64,000 bases of DNA from Streptomyces clavifer (lineage in GTDB: Bacteria > Actinomycetota > Actinomycetes > Streptomycetales > Streptomycetaceae): positions 248,001-312,000 of the forward strand of contig BMWJ01000006.1 of NCBI GenBank assembly GCA_014651175.1, in the 5' to 3' direction. The first letter of the stretch is position 1. The number at the start of each line of letters is the position of its first letter. Positions 16,263 through 25,044 of this stretch are shown in pieces. Below the pieces are notes generated by a model. It was not told where the DNA came from, did no database searches, and was given only the letters and a program-made list of their open reading frames with translations. A program made the translations under genes and the position numbers.

Positions 16263-17171
16263 ATGCCCCGACACAGAACGCGCAGGTCCGCGTTGTCCGC
16301 CGCCTCCGTGACCGCCGTCGTGCTGCTGGCGGGCTCCGCCGCGGGCGGCGCGTACCTGGCGGGCCGCTCGCCGGATCCCTCGCCCGCCGCCGTGGCGTCC
16401 GTATCCTCCGCATCGGGCCCGCCGGCCGCGGCGGCCACGAGTGAGGAGCCCGAGGTGGATCTCGACGCGGAGCTGGCCGACGTGCTGGCGCCCCTGACCG
16501 CCGGCGCCGACGTGTCGGTGGCGGTGCTGGACACGGAGAGCGGGCGGAGCGCGGTGTACGGGGACGGGGCGTACGACACCGCCAGCATCGTCAAGGTCGA
16601 CATCCTTGCGGCGCTGCTGCTCCTGGCCCAGGACGAGGGGCGGGAGCTGAGCGGCGCCGAACACGCCCGGGCGGACGCCATGATCCGGCGCAGCGACAAC
16701 ACCTCGGCCACCGAGCTCCTGAGGGCGGTGGGCGGCGAGGAGGGGCTGGACGCGGCGAACGTGCGGCTGGGGCTGACCGGGACGACGGCCGCGCACGCGT
16801 GGGGGCTGACCCGGACCACGGCGGCGGACCAGGTGCGGCTGCTGCAGGCCGTGTTCGGTACGGAGTCGGAGCTGTCCGCCGCTTCCCGTGCCTATCTGAC
16901 GGACCTGATGGGCCGGGTCGAGGCGGACCAGCAGTGGGGGGTGTCCGCTGCGGGTGACGGCTGGGCGCTGAAGAACGGCTGGATGCCCCGGACGACGACC
17001 GGGCTGTGGGACATCAACAGCATCGGACGGGTGGAGAACGGCGGGCACACGTACCTGGTGGCGGTGCTGTCGTGCGGGCACGCGACGAAGGAGGCCGGCG
17101 TCGCCCTCGTGGAGGAGGTGGCGAAGGCCGCGGTGGACATGACCGGGGAGGCGTTGAGCGGCACCCGGTGA
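16263..17171 (+). CDS. Secreted class A beta-lactamase-like serine hydrolase
   Basis: A 302-residue exported protein: Arg-rich start, hydrophobic segment about 12-33, low-complexity linker to residue 65, then a class A beta-lactamase/transpeptidase fold. The active-site triad motifs are present as S-I-V-K (108-111), S-D-N (144-146) and K-N-G near residue 240, where beta-lactamases usually have KTG. The Glu166-type omega loop is not obvious, so a peptidoglycan-related or unknown hydrolase is as likely as a true beta-lactamase. It is monocistronic, convergent with the S8 protease gene 46 bases away. Confidence 0.8.
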   Translation: MPRHRTRRSALSAASVTAVVLLAGSAAGGAYLAGRSPDPSPAAVASVSSASGPPAAAATSEEPEVDLDAELADVLAPLTAGADVSVAVLDTESGRSAVYGDGAYDTASIVKVDILAALLLLAQDEGRELSGAEHARADAMIRRSDNTSATELLRAVGGEEGLDAANVRLGLTGTTAAHAWGLTRTTAADQVRLLQAVFGTESELSAASRAYLTDLMGRVEADQQWGVSAAGDGWALKNGWMPRTTTGLWDINSIGRVENGGHTYLVAVLSCGHATKEAGVALVEEVAKAAVDMTGEALSGTR

Positions 17172-17217
17172 CGTGCGCGCCGTCCCGGGATTCCGGCGTG
17201 CCCGGCCCGCGGGGCCC

Positions 17218-18438
17218 TCAGCGACGGCCGGTGATGCCCGTGGCGAAGGTGTTGTTCCGGCGCGGTGCGGTGTTCCCGCCGCGCCACAGCACCACGGCCA
17301 GGGCGAGCAGCACCGCACCGAGCCCTCCGGCTGCCGGGGCGAGCCAGTCGGCCGGGTCCTCGTCCTGCCGCTCCGGCGCGGGACCGGGGCCGAAGTACTG
17401 CTCGCGGTGGCCGGCCGCGGCGGATCCGGCGCCCGCGGGGTCCCGGCGCAGCTCCGCCCCGGCCTCGATCGCGGCGGCAGGATCGGCCATCCCGTAGCCC
17501 CGGGCGTCGTCCCTGCCGTTCGAGGGGGAGTCGCGGGCGGTCTGCGCGAGCAGGGTCTTGATCTGGGCGGGCGACAGGTCCGGGTGGGCGGCGCGTACGA
17601 GGGCGACGGCTCCGGAGACGAACGCCGAGGCGGCGGACGTGCCCCACTCGATGTAGTAGTGCCGGTCGGGGTTGGCGACGACGATGTCGACGCCGGGCGC
17701 GCTGACCGTGGCGTACCAGCGGCGGGTGGAGAACGCGGCGTGCGTGCCGTACTTGTCGACGGCGGCGACGGCGATCACACCGGGATAGGCGGCGGGGTAC
17801 GAGACGCGGTCGCCCTTCTCCCCGCTGTTGCCCGCCGAGGCGACGACGGACACGCCCTTGCCGAGGGCGTACTGGACGGCGGCGTCCTCGCTCGGCTCGG
17901 GATGGGCGGACTTGCTGTCGTCCCCGAGCGAGAGGTTGATGACGTCCGCGCCCTGGTCGGTCGCCCAGCGGATGCCCTCGGCGAGGGCGGTGCCGCGGGA
18001 CTCGCGGGCCTTGGTGCGGGACGGGTCGTTGGACTCGAGGATCACCCGGCCGGGCAGGATCTTCGCTCCCGGTGCCACGCCGAGCACGCCGTCGCCCCGT
18101 CCGGGGCCGTTGCCCCGGCCCGCGATGATGCCGGCCATCGCGGTGCCGTGCAGGGCCCAGGAGCGGTCGCCGCGTCCTGCGCCGAAGCCGATCAGGTCCT
18201 TGCCGGGGAGCACCTGGCCCTCCAGGTCGGGGTGGCTGTCGTCGACCCCGGTGTCCAGGACGGCGACGGTGATGCCCTCGCCCTTCGTCGTCTGCCAGGC
18301 CCTGTCGGTGTGCAGGGCCTCCAGGCCCCACTGCTGGTCGCGGATGGCGTCCGCGTGGGCGGGGACGGCGGGCAGCAGGGTGAACGCGGTGGCCGTGGCC
18401 GCCGTCACGAGGGCGCGGTACCGGCGGGGACGGGTCAT
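17218..18438 (-). CDS. Membrane-anchored subtilisin-like protease (mycosin type)
   Basis: A 406-residue S8 peptidase. Signal peptide about 1-30 (ending PAHAD), catalytic Asp62 (VAVLDTGVDD), His98 (HGTAMAG), oxyanion Asn204 (SAGNSG) and Ser268 (GTSAAS), then a transmembrane helix near 373-388 and a short basic tail. Secretion signal plus C-terminal anchor is the layout of type VII secretion mycosins (MycP), which cleave secreted substrates outside the membrane. No ESX genes lie in the window, so the partner is unknown. Its ATG overlaps the stop of the upstream membrane protein gene by four bases. Confidence 0.88.
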   Translation of the reverse strand: MTRPRRYRALVTAATATAFTLLPAVPAHADAIRDQQWGLEALHTDRAWQTTKGEGITVAVLDTGVDDSHPDLEGQVLPGKDLIGFGAGRGDRSWALHGTAMAGIIAGRGNGPGRGDGVLGVAPGAKILPGRVILESNDPSRTKARESRGTALAEGIRWATDQGADVINLSLGDDSKSAHPEPSEDAAVQYALGKGVSVVASAGNSGEKGDRVSYPAAYPGVIAVAAVDKYGTHAAFSTRRWYATVSAPGVDIVVANPDRHYYIEWGTSAASAFVSGAVALVRAAHPDLSPAQIKTLLAQTARDSPSNGRDDARGYGMADPAAAIEAGAELRRDPAGAGSAAAGHREQYFGPGPAPERQDEDPADWLAPAAGGLGAVLLALAVVLWRGGNTAPRRNNTFATGITGRR

Positions 18439-19565
18439 TCCGGCTTCTCCACGAGATCGGTGACCGTCCTGCGGAGCGTGCGCTCCACCCGGTCGGCGAC
18501 CCCCTTCGCCTCGTGGCCGAGTCCGGCCAGGGCCGGGGTCGTCGTGGCGCCCGCCGCCATGGCCGCGGCGGCGGGCTGGGGTTCGGCGACCGGCCGTCCG
18601 TCGGCGAAGCCGGAGACGGCGAACACGACGGCGGGCACCTCCGTCAGGACGTGCACCGTCCAGCTGGCCCGCTGCCCGTCGCCGAAGCCCGCGGCGACGG
18701 TGCCCTCGGCCGGGTAGGTACGGGGCATGAGGTCGGCCCGGGCGTCGAGGCGCTGATCGGTGAACCGGGTGCTGAGCGCGCTCATCTTCGCGGCGTCCCC
18801 CTCGGTGAGGACCAGACCGACGGTGGTGACGCTGCTGCTCGTGGCGTCGGTGTAGGTGGCCCGCACCATGCGTGCGCAGCCGACGGGGCGGAGCGTCTTC
18901 AGGAGCAGCGGGTCCAGTCCGGCCGCGCAGCCGCTGTCGGGGGCGACGGCGAGCCGGGTCCAGGTCCGGTCGGTGGCCCCGGGCCCCGCGCCGTCGCCCT
19001 TGAGGGTGCGGGGGAAGAGGGTGTCGACGGGAACGCTGTGCCACACGGAACGGCCCACGGTGTACGCGTCGTCGTCCCCGGGCTCCGCCGCGGACCTCCC
19101 GGTGAGCCAGCTGCCGGTGACGGCGCCGCCGATCAGCCCGAGGCCGAGCACCACGCAGGCCGCCGCTGCGGCCGTCCTGGCCGGGTGGCGGGTCTTCACG
19201 GGGCGCAGGCGCGTGGTGGTCTCGACGGGTGTCTCGGCGTAGGCGTAGTACGCGCCCGGCGGGGCGGGGGCCGCACCGGGGCGCGGGGTGAGGTCCACCG
19301 CGCCGACGGGCCTGCGCCGGGTCGCGGGCGGCGGCGGTGCGGCAGGGCCGGTGGGCGGCACGACGCGCAGCCGGGCCGTCGTCTCCACGGGCGGGGGGTC
19401 CGCGGGCAAGGTGGCCCTCGGCGGCGGATCCGCCGGGCGGGTCCCGGGGGCCTGCGGCGGCAGGTCGCCGGCCGGTGGTGCGGACGGAGCGCCCGTGGGC
19501 GAGGGGGCCGGCGGGGGGACGGCCGGGCCGGGCGGCACGGGAGCGCGCTGCGCTTCGGTACTCAT
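18435..19565 (-). CDS. Pro-rich single-pass membrane protein coupled to the protease
   Basis: A 376-residue protein I cannot name. Residues 1-125 are Pro/Ala-rich with repeats such as PVETTTRLRPV and VETTARLRVV, one transmembrane helix lies at about 130-155 (AACVVLGLGLIGGAVTGSWL), and about 220 residues follow outside the membrane. The TTxRLRPVK-like cytoplasmic motif resembles FHA-recognised or kinase-substrate segments in actinomycetes, but that is a guess. The stop overlaps the protease ATG (ATGA, 18435-18438), so the two products are made together and may form an envelope complex. One Cys pair (GCAAG, GCARM) may form a disulfide outside. Confidence 0.75.
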   Translation of the reverse strand: MSTEAQRAPVPPGPAVPPPAPSPTGAPSAPPAGDLPPQAPGTRPADPPPRATLPADPPPVETTARLRVVPPTGPAAPPPPATRRRPVGAVDLTPRPGAAPAPPGAYYAYAETPVETTTRLRPVKTRHPARTAAAAACVVLGLGLIGGAVTGSWLTGRSAAEPGDDDAYTVGRSVWHSVPVDTLFPRTLKGDGAGPGATDRTWTRLAVAPDSGCAAGLDPLLLKTLRPVGCARMVRATYTDATSSSVTTVGLVLTEGDAAKMSALSTRFTDQRLDARADLMPRTYPAEGTVAAGFGDGQRASWTVHVLTEVPAVVFAVSGFADGRPVAEPQPAAAAMAAGATTTPALAGLGHEAKGVADRVERTLRRTVTDLVEKPE

Positions 19566-19750
19566 CCGGCCCCCTGGTCCACGTCCCCGTACCGCCTGCG
19601 GATCACCGTGCCGGACAGGCCGACGGTCATGCGCGTGCCCGTCACTCTACGGGGTGAGCGGCGTCCCCCGGGAACGGGACGGAGGGCGCCGGGGGATCTG
19701 CACCGAACGTCCCCCTACCCAGCGGTACGGCGGTCTGGCAAGCTGCGGCC

Positions 19751-20953
19751 ATGACTGCCCGCGCCGCTGACCGGACCCGGTACGACCGGGCCACCGCCCA
19801 TCTCGACGCCCCTGTGGCCGTGGTCGATCTCGAGGCCTTCGACGCCAACGCCGACGACCTCGTGCGCCGGGCGGGCGGGAAGCCGGTCCGGGTGGCGAGC
19901 AAGTCGGTGCGCTGCCGTGCCCTGCTGGAGCGGGTCCTGGCACGCCCCGGCTTCGCCGGGATCATGTCGTTCACCCTCGCGGAGTCGCTGTGGCTGGCCC
20001 GGGCCGGTTTCGACGACGTCCTGCTGGCCTATCCGTCGGCCGACCGGGCCGCGTACGCCGAGCTGGCGGCCGATCCCAAGCTGGCGGGGTCCGTGACCGT
20101 GATGGTGGACGACCACGCGCAGCTGGAGCTGATCGACGCGGCGCGGGCCGGCGGCACCGAGGAGATCCGGGTCTGCCTGGAGCTGGACACCTCGCTGCGG
20201 CTGTTCGGCGGCCGGGTCCGGATCGGCGCGCTGCGCTCCCCGCTGCGCTCCCCCGCCCAGCTGGCCGAGCTGGCCCGCTCGGTGGCCCGCAGGCCGGGAT
20301 TCCGGCTGGTGGGGCTGATGGCGTACGAGGGTCATGTCGCCGGCGTCGGCGACGCGGTGGCCGGGCGTCCGCTGCGGTCGCGGGCGGTCCGGCTGATGCA
20401 GGCGACGGCCCGCAGGGAGCTGGCGGTCCGGCGGGCGGAGGTCGTGCGGGCTGTCCGGGCGGTGACGCCGGACCTGGAGTTCGTGAACGGGGGCGGCACG
20501 GGCAGCGTGCAGCACACGGCGGCCGAGGCCTCGGTGACCGAGATCGCGGCCGGTTCGGGGCTGTACGTCCCGCGGCTGTTCGACAACTACACCTCGTTCA
20601 CGGGCCGTCCGGCAGCCCTGTTCGCACAGCCCGTGGTCCGCCGGCCCGGGGTCGGCGTGGTGACGGTGCTGGGCGGCGGCTACCCGGCCTCCGGAGCGGC
20701 GGGCCCGGACCGGCTGCCGGTCCCGTACCTGCCCGAGGGGTTGCGCTACGACCCGCAGGAGGGGCCGGGAGAGGTGCAGACGCCGCTGCTGGGCCCGCCC
20801 GCCGACGATCTGCTGATCGGGGACAAGGTGTGGTTCCGGCACGCCAAGGCCGGTGAGCTGTGCGAGCGCTTCGACGAGCTGCGGCTGATCGAGGGCGACC
20901 GGATCACGGCGACCGTGCCGACGTACCGCGGCGAGGGCCGTACGTTCCTGTAG
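19751..20953 (+). CDS. PLP-dependent amino acid deaminase/aldolase (D-threonine aldolase-like)
   Basis: A 400-residue fold-type III PLP enzyme. The N-terminal alanine-racemase-like barrel starts PVAVVDLEAFDANADDL and has the cofactor Lys51 in VRVASKSVRC; later motifs are GLMAYEGHVAG and FVNGGGTGSVQ, the usual phosphate-binding region. The C-terminal beta domain has the metal-binding type segment VLGGGYPASG and WFRHAKAGE. Relatives cleave D-threonine or deaminate 3-hydroxy amino acids; the substrate here is unknown. The ATG at 19751 opens a single gene divergent from the Pro-rich membrane protein. Confidence 0.85.
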   Translation: MTARAADRTRYDRATAHLDAPVAVVDLEAFDANADDLVRRAGGKPVRVASKSVRCRALLERVLARPGFAGIMSFTLAESLWLARAGFDDVLLAYPSADRAAYAELAADPKLAGSVTVMVDDHAQLELIDAARAGGTEEIRVCLELDTSLRLFGGRVRIGALRSPLRSPAQLAELARSVARRPGFRLVGLMAYEGHVAGVGDAVAGRPLRSRAVRLMQATARRELAVRRAEVVRAVRAVTPDLEFVNGGGTGSVQHTAAEASVTEIAAGSGLYVPRLFDNYTSFTGRPAALFAQPVVRRPGVGVVTVLGGGYPASGAAGPDRLPVPYLPEGLRYDPQEGPGEVQTPLLGPPADDLLIGDKVWFRHAKAGELCERFDELRLIEGDRITATVPTYRGEGRTFL

Positions 20954-21029
20954 GCCTCGCCCGGACTGTGCCGGGCCCGCGGGGCCGGTGCCGGTCACCG
21001 CGGCCGGCCCGCCCGCCCCGCCGCCTGCC

Positions 21030-21587
21030 TCACTTCGCGACGGCCGGCTCCGCCGGGCGGCCGCCCAGTACGGCGGAGAATCGGTCCGTCACCTGGTCCA
21101 GTGCCTCGGCGGACCCCGGTGCCACGGTCAGTGTGCCGTCGGCGCCGACGGTGATGTCCTGGTCGAGCGTGAACCATCCCGGGACGATGTGCGCGGCGCC
21201 CATCGAGCTGAGCACGGGGCGCAGCGCGTAGTCGATCGCCAGGACGTGCGCGGTGCTGCCCCCGGTGGCCAGCGGCAGCACGGTCTTCCCGGTCAGGGCG
21301 TACTGCGGGAGCAGGTCGAGCAGGGACTTGAGCAGACCGGAGTAGGCGGCCTTGTAGACGGGGGTGCCGATCACCACTCCGTCCGCCTGCTCGAACAGCT
21401 CGGTGGCCGCGGCGACGGCCGGGTGCCGGAAGTCGGCGCCGAGCAGCGCGCCGGGTGGCAGGGTGCGGACCTCCAGCGAGGTGACCTGGTGGCCCTGGAG
21501 CCTGAGCCGGTCGTCGAGATGGCGCAGGAGGCGTGCGGTGCGGGACGTCGCGGAGGGACTTCCGGAGACGGACAGAATGGCGGCCAT
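21030..21587 (-). CDS. NAD(P)H-dependent FMN reductase, SsuE-like
   Basis: A 185-residue flavodoxin-fold reductase: ILSVSGSPSATSRTARLLRH is the FMN-phosphate loop, VVIGTPVYKAAYSGLLKSLL and VLPLATGGSTAHVLAIDYAL the usual SsuE/NADPH-dependent FMN reductase core. It would supply reduced FMN to the flavin monooxygenase encoded at 22811-24151. The ATG at 21587 has GGAAGG upstream; the longer open frame lacks a ribosome site. Last gene of the organosulfur operon, 88 bases after the hydrolase gene. Confidence 0.87.
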   Translation of the reverse strand: MAAILSVSGSPSATSRTARLLRHLDDRLRLQGHQVTSLEVRTLPPGALLGADFRHPAVAAATELFEQADGVVIGTPVYKAAYSGLLKSLLDLLPQYALTGKTVLPLATGGSTAHVLAIDYALRPVLSSMGAAHIVPGWFTLDQDITVGADGTLTVAPGSAEALDQVTDRFSAVLGGRPAEPAVAK

Positions 21588-21675
21588 GGGGCGACCTTCC
21601 GGGTTCGGGGTTTCGGGGTTCACGGGAGGGCGGGGCGGGCCCGGTGCCACGCGGGCGTCCCGGGGACGGGGACGC

Positions 21676-22443
21676 TCACCAGGTGCTCGCCTCCACGGCG
21701 ATCACCGGCACGAGTTCGTTGCGCAGTGTCTCGAGGAACGTGACGATCTCGGCGGCCACGGAGCGGTGCTGCACGTCGTTGAGGACGTCGTGGTGAGCCC
21801 CGCGGACCACGGAGAGCCGGGCCCGGGGCAGCGACTTCGCGATGCCGGCCAGCGAGTCGCGGTCCGCGAGCGGATCGGCGTCGCCGACGAGGAGCAGGGC
21901 GGGGACGGCCGGTTCGGCGGCGAGGGCCGCGTCGAGCAGCGTGTCCGGCACCGCGTCGCCGAGCGTGCCATGCCGGACCTGCGCGTCGTCGGTGAGCGTC
22001 TGCCGGTGGGCGGGGCAGGAGGTGCGCGCGTCGAGTTCCTCGTCCCACGGCCCGGCGGTGGTCGCGGCGTGGCCGGGGAGCCCGGCGAGGACGACGGCGT
22101 CCGGCAGCCCGGCCGCCGGGATCTCGTCGCGTCCGAGGAGCGCGGCGACGGCGACGGCACCGGTGTCGGCGCCCAGCAGGACGACGGGGCGGACGGTCCC
22201 GTCCTCGGCCGCGGTGCCCTCGACGGCCGTCGTGAGCCGGGCGCCGAAGCGGGTCAGCGAGCCTGCCACGTCGTCGGCGTCGAGGTCGGGGGCGTCGACG
22301 ACGCGTACGCGGTAGGCGTCGGCGGCGAGCCGCCGGCCGAGCCGGGCGTAGGTGGCCCGGGTCTCCCCCCTGCCGGGCACCACGACGACGGTGGCACGTG
22401 TGCGGAGGCCGTCGGGGGCGTAGTGGTCGGTGTATTCGGTCAT
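21676..22443 (-). CDS. Alpha/beta hydrolase with Asp in the nucleophile elbow
   Basis: A 255-residue alpha/beta hydrolase. Strand-loop motifs are VVVVPGRGETRATYARLGR (oxyanion side), VLLGADTGAVAV at the nucleophile elbow, acid LLVGDADPLAD and base RGAHHDVLND. The elbow reads G-A-D-T-G, so the nucleophile position is Asp instead of the usual Ser, as in haloalkane dehalogenases and epoxide hydrolases. It lies in the sulfur operon between a flavin monooxygenase and the FMN reductase and may act on the product of the monooxygenase. Its start is one base after the stop of the small upstream gene. Confidence 0.8.
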   Translation of the reverse strand: MTEYTDHYAPDGLRTRATVVVVPGRGETRATYARLGRRLAADAYRVRVVDAPDLDADDVAGSLTRFGARLTTAVEGTAAEDGTVRPVVLLGADTGAVAVAALLGRDEIPAAGLPDAVVLAGLPGHAATTAGPWDEELDARTSCPAHRQTLTDDAQVRHGTLGDAVPDTLLDAALAAEPAVPALLLVGDADPLADRDSLAGIAKSLPRARLSVVRGAHHDVLNDVQHRSVAAEIVTFLETLRNELVPVIAVEASTW

Positions 22444-22444
22444 G

Positions 22445-22798
22445 TCACACTCCGGAGGGTTCGGGCTCGGTCGCCGGTGTCCGGCCGAGGGCGGGTGCCA
22501 CGTCGGACGCGACGGGTTCGAGGGCGAGGATCGCGGTGTCGTGGTCGGGGACGGCGGCGGGGTCGGACCGGGTGACCGGGTCCGTCGCCACGGGAGGGGC
22601 CTGCTCCCGGAGGAGAGCTGCCGCGATCTCCCCGATGAGCCGTGGAACGAGTGGACGCGGCGCGGCGCCCCGCCCCCGGTCCGTTCCTTCGGGGAAGGCC
22701 CCGGGCCCTGCGGTGGGCCGGGTCCGGATCGTCGTCGCGGCCTGGCCGTGGGTGAGGCAGCCGGGCCGGAGTCGCGGCTCGGCCTGCTGCGCGCTCAC
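22445..22798 (-). CDS. Hypothetical protein, 117 aa, in the sulfur operon
   Basis: I do not recognise it. A GTG at 22798 follows the monooxygenase stop by 12 bases with GAGGGG upstream, and its stop lies one base from the hydrolase ATG, so it fits the operon exactly. The product is Pro/Ala/Arg-rich, soluble, with a possible helix LVPRLIGEIAAALLREQAPP around residues 50-70 that resembles the start of an acyl-CoA dehydrogenase-type domain; it might be a truncated relic. Codon use is normal. Confidence 0.5.
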   Translation of the reverse strand: MSAQQAEPRLRPGCLTHGQAATTIRTRPTAGPGAFPEGTDRGRGAAPRPLVPRLIGEIAAALLREQAPPVATDPVTRSDPAAVPDHDTAILALEPVASDVAPALGRTPATEPEPSGV

Positions 22799-22810
22799 GG
22801 CCCCCGCCCC

Positions 22811-24151
22811 TCAGTCGTTCGCGAGTCGGGGCTCGCGAGCGTGGCGGTTGGCGGGAACGGGCAGGCCGAGGTTGCCGCGCAGGGTGTCGGCCGTGTACTC
22901 GGTGCGGTACAGCCCGCGCTTCTGCAGCAGGGGGACGACACCGTCGACGAAGAGGTCGAGGTCCTCGGAGGTGCGGAAGGCGAGGTTGATCCCGTCGAAC
23001 GTGCCAGCGTCGAACCACTGCTCGATGGTGTCGGCGACGGTCTCCGGGGCCCCGACGAAGGGCGACCGGTGGAACGCGTTGACCGACTCGGCGACCTGAC
23101 GCAGGGTGAGGTTCTCCGCCCGGGCGCGCTCGATGAGCTTGCCGGCTCCCGTCCGGCCGCCCTTCTCGGCGAGGTGGGCGACGTCCGGGAACGGTGCGTC
23201 CAGGTCGTGCGTGCTGAAGTCGTACGCGCCGAAGGAGCGGCCCAGGAGCGCCAGGTTGCGGTCGAAGTCGTTGTCCTCCTCGAATATCTCCCGTTCGCGC
23301 CGCCTCGCGGCCTCGTCCGTCGCGGCGACGACCGGGCCTCCGTGGATGAAGATCTTGATGTGCTCGGGGTCCCGGCCGTAGGACGCGGTACGCCGCTTGA
23401 CGTCGGCGTAGTACTCCTGGGCCTGCTCCAGCGAGCCGCCCGGTGCGTAGATCCCCTCGGCGACCTGCGCGGCGAGGTCGCGGCCCTCGGCCGAGACCCC
23501 GGCCTGGAAGATGACCGGCTGGCCCTGGGGCGAGCGGGAGATGTTGAGGGGGCCCGCGACCTGGAAGTGGTCTCCGGCGTGGTCGAGGGCATGGAGCTTG
23601 TCAGGGTCGAGGAAGAGGTCGCGCTCCACGTCGGCCGGGAAGGCGTCGTCCTCGTAGGAGTCCCACAGACCGCGGGCCACCTTGACGAATTCGAGCGCGC
23701 GGCCGTAGCGGGTGGCGTAGTCGAGGTGTTCGTCGAGCCCGAAGTTCCTGGACGTTCCGGTGTCGAAGCTGGTCACCACGTTCCACCCGGCGCGGCCGCC
23801 GCTGATGTGGTCGAGGGAGGCGAACCGGCGGGCGAGGTTGAAGGGGGAGTTGTACGTCGAACTCGCGGTGCCGACCAGGCCGATGTGCCGGGTGTGGGTG
23901 GCGACCGCGGACAGCAGGGTGAGCGGCTCCAGGCGGTTCAGGTAGTGGGCGGGATAGGTAGCGTTGATGAACTGGCTGTCGACGACGAAGAGGGCGTCGA
24001 AGAGCGCGTGCTCCGCAGCCTGGGCCTGCCGGATGTAGTGGTTGATGTCGATGCTGGAGTTCTTCGCCACGCGCGGGTCCTTCCAGAGGCCGTGCTGGCC
24101 GGGGCCTCCGACTCCGTACGGGTGCAGTGCGAGGTGGATCGTGCGGGACAT
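22811..24151 (-). CDS. Flavin-dependent monooxygenase, NtaA/SnaA/DszA family
   Basis: A 446-residue bacterial-luciferase-like monooxygenase: LALHPYGVGGPGQHGLWK at the start, FDALFVVDSQF, HTRHIGLVGTASSTYNSPF, the family hallmark SGGRAGWNVVTSF, GQPVIFQAGVSAEGRDLA and the C-terminal PETVADTIEQWFD. Members use reduced FMN from a separate reductase to cleave C-S or C-N bonds (dibenzothiophene sulfone, nitrilotriacetate, sulfones). The reductase is encoded in the same operon. The ATG at 24151 has GGAAGGA upstream. With an ABC importer ahead of it, a role in scavenging organic sulfur is the best guess; the substrate is unknown. Confidence 0.9.
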   Translation of the reverse strand: MSRTIHLALHPYGVGGPGQHGLWKDPRVAKNSSIDINHYIRQAQAAEHALFDALFVVDSQFINATYPAHYLNRLEPLTLLSAVATHTRHIGLVGTASSTYNSPFNLARRFASLDHISGGRAGWNVVTSFDTGTSRNFGLDEHLDYATRYGRALEFVKVARGLWDSYEDDAFPADVERDLFLDPDKLHALDHAGDHFQVAGPLNISRSPQGQPVIFQAGVSAEGRDLAAQVAEGIYAPGGSLEQAQEYYADVKRRTASYGRDPEHIKIFIHGGPVVAATDEAARRREREIFEEDNDFDRNLALLGRSFGAYDFSTHDLDAPFPDVAHLAEKGGRTGAGKLIERARAENLTLRQVAESVNAFHRSPFVGAPETVADTIEQWFDAGTFDGINLAFRTSEDLDLFVDGVVPLLQKRGLYRTEYTADTLRGNLGLPVPANRHAREPRLAND

Positions 24152-24174
24152 GGCTTGTTCCTTCCGAGGGGTGT

Positions 24175-25044
24175 TCAGGCGTCGAGCAGGGCGCGCAGGG
24201 CTTCGCGTTCGGCGCGGCTCGCGGGAGCGGTGCGCAGGGTGGGCGCGGAACCGACGAGCAGGCGGGTGTAGGCGTGCCGGGGTTCGTTGATGACGTCGCG
24301 GGCCGCACCGGTCTCGACGAGCTCGCCGCGGTGGAGCACGGCGATGCGGTCGGCGGTCCCGGCGACGGATCCGAGGTCGTGGGAGATGAGGACGAGGGCG
24401 ACCCCGGCGGCCCCGAGCTCCTTGAGGATCTCCAGGACCTGGACGCGGTTGGCGGAGTCCAGGGCGCTGACGGGCTCGTCGAGGATGACGAGCCGCGGCT
24501 CGGTGATCAGCGCGCGGGCCACGGCGACCCGCTGCCGCTGTCCGCCGGAGAGCTCTCCGGGCAGCCGGCCGAGCAGGTCCTCCGAGAGGCGGACGCGATC
24601 GAGGAAGGAACGGGCCAGCGGGGCCGCCTCCTTGCGCCCCGTTCCCTGGATGAGCAGGGGTTCGATCAGGGAGTCCTCGATGGTGAGGTCCGGGTCGAGA
24701 CTGCGCAGCGGGTCCTGGAAGACGTACTGGACCACTCCGCGGCGGCGCAGCGCGCGCCACCGGCGGTTGCCGTACGCGGTGACGTCCTCGCCCCCGACGG
24801 TGACCGAGCCGGCCGAGGCGCGCACCAGCCCGAGGGCGGCGCGAGCGAGGGTGGACTTGCCCGACCCGGTCTCGCCGATGACGCCGACGGTCTCGCCGGG
24901 TGCGACGCTCAGCGAGACCCCGCGCAGGGCGTGGTGGCGCCGACGGCCCCGGCCGTAGTGCACGTCGAGGCCCGTGACCTCCAGGGCCGGCTCGGGGGCG
25001 ACCGTGTGGCCGGACGTGTCCGTCCCCGGGGGTGTGGTGGTCAT
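24175..25044 (-). CDS. Peptide/nickel-type ABC transporter ATPase (second)
   Basis: A 289-residue OppF/DppF-type ATPase. Walker A GETGSGKST, Q-loop QYVFQDPLRSLDP, signature LSGGQRQRVAVARAL, Walker B LVILDEPVSALD and switch LISHDLG are all present, and a C-terminal oligopeptide-transporter extension (PRHAYTRLLVGSAP) is there. It pairs with the preceding ATPase to drive the importer. The ATG overlaps the upstream stop by four bases; the monooxygenase gene starts 23 bases after its end. Confidence 0.92.
   Translation of the reverse strand: MTTTPPGTDTSGHTVAPEPALEVTGLDVHYGRGRRRHHALRGVSLSVAPGETVGVIGETGSGKSTLARAALGLVRASAGSVTVGGEDVTAYGNRRWRALRRRGVVQYVFQDPLRSLDPDLTIEDSLIEPLLIQGTGRKEAAPLARSFLDRVRLSEDLLGRLPGELSGGQRQRVAVARALITEPRLVILDEPVSALDSANRVQVLEILKELGAAGVALVLISHDLGSVAGTADRIAVLHRGELVETGAARDVINEPRHAYTRLLVGSAPTLRTAPASRAEREALRALLDA

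Noticed and set aside
16263-17171. Calling the serine hydrolase an antibiotic-resistance beta-lactamase
   Set aside because: The third motif is KNG, not KTG, and no clear omega-loop Glu is seen; resistance cannot be claimed from the sequence.
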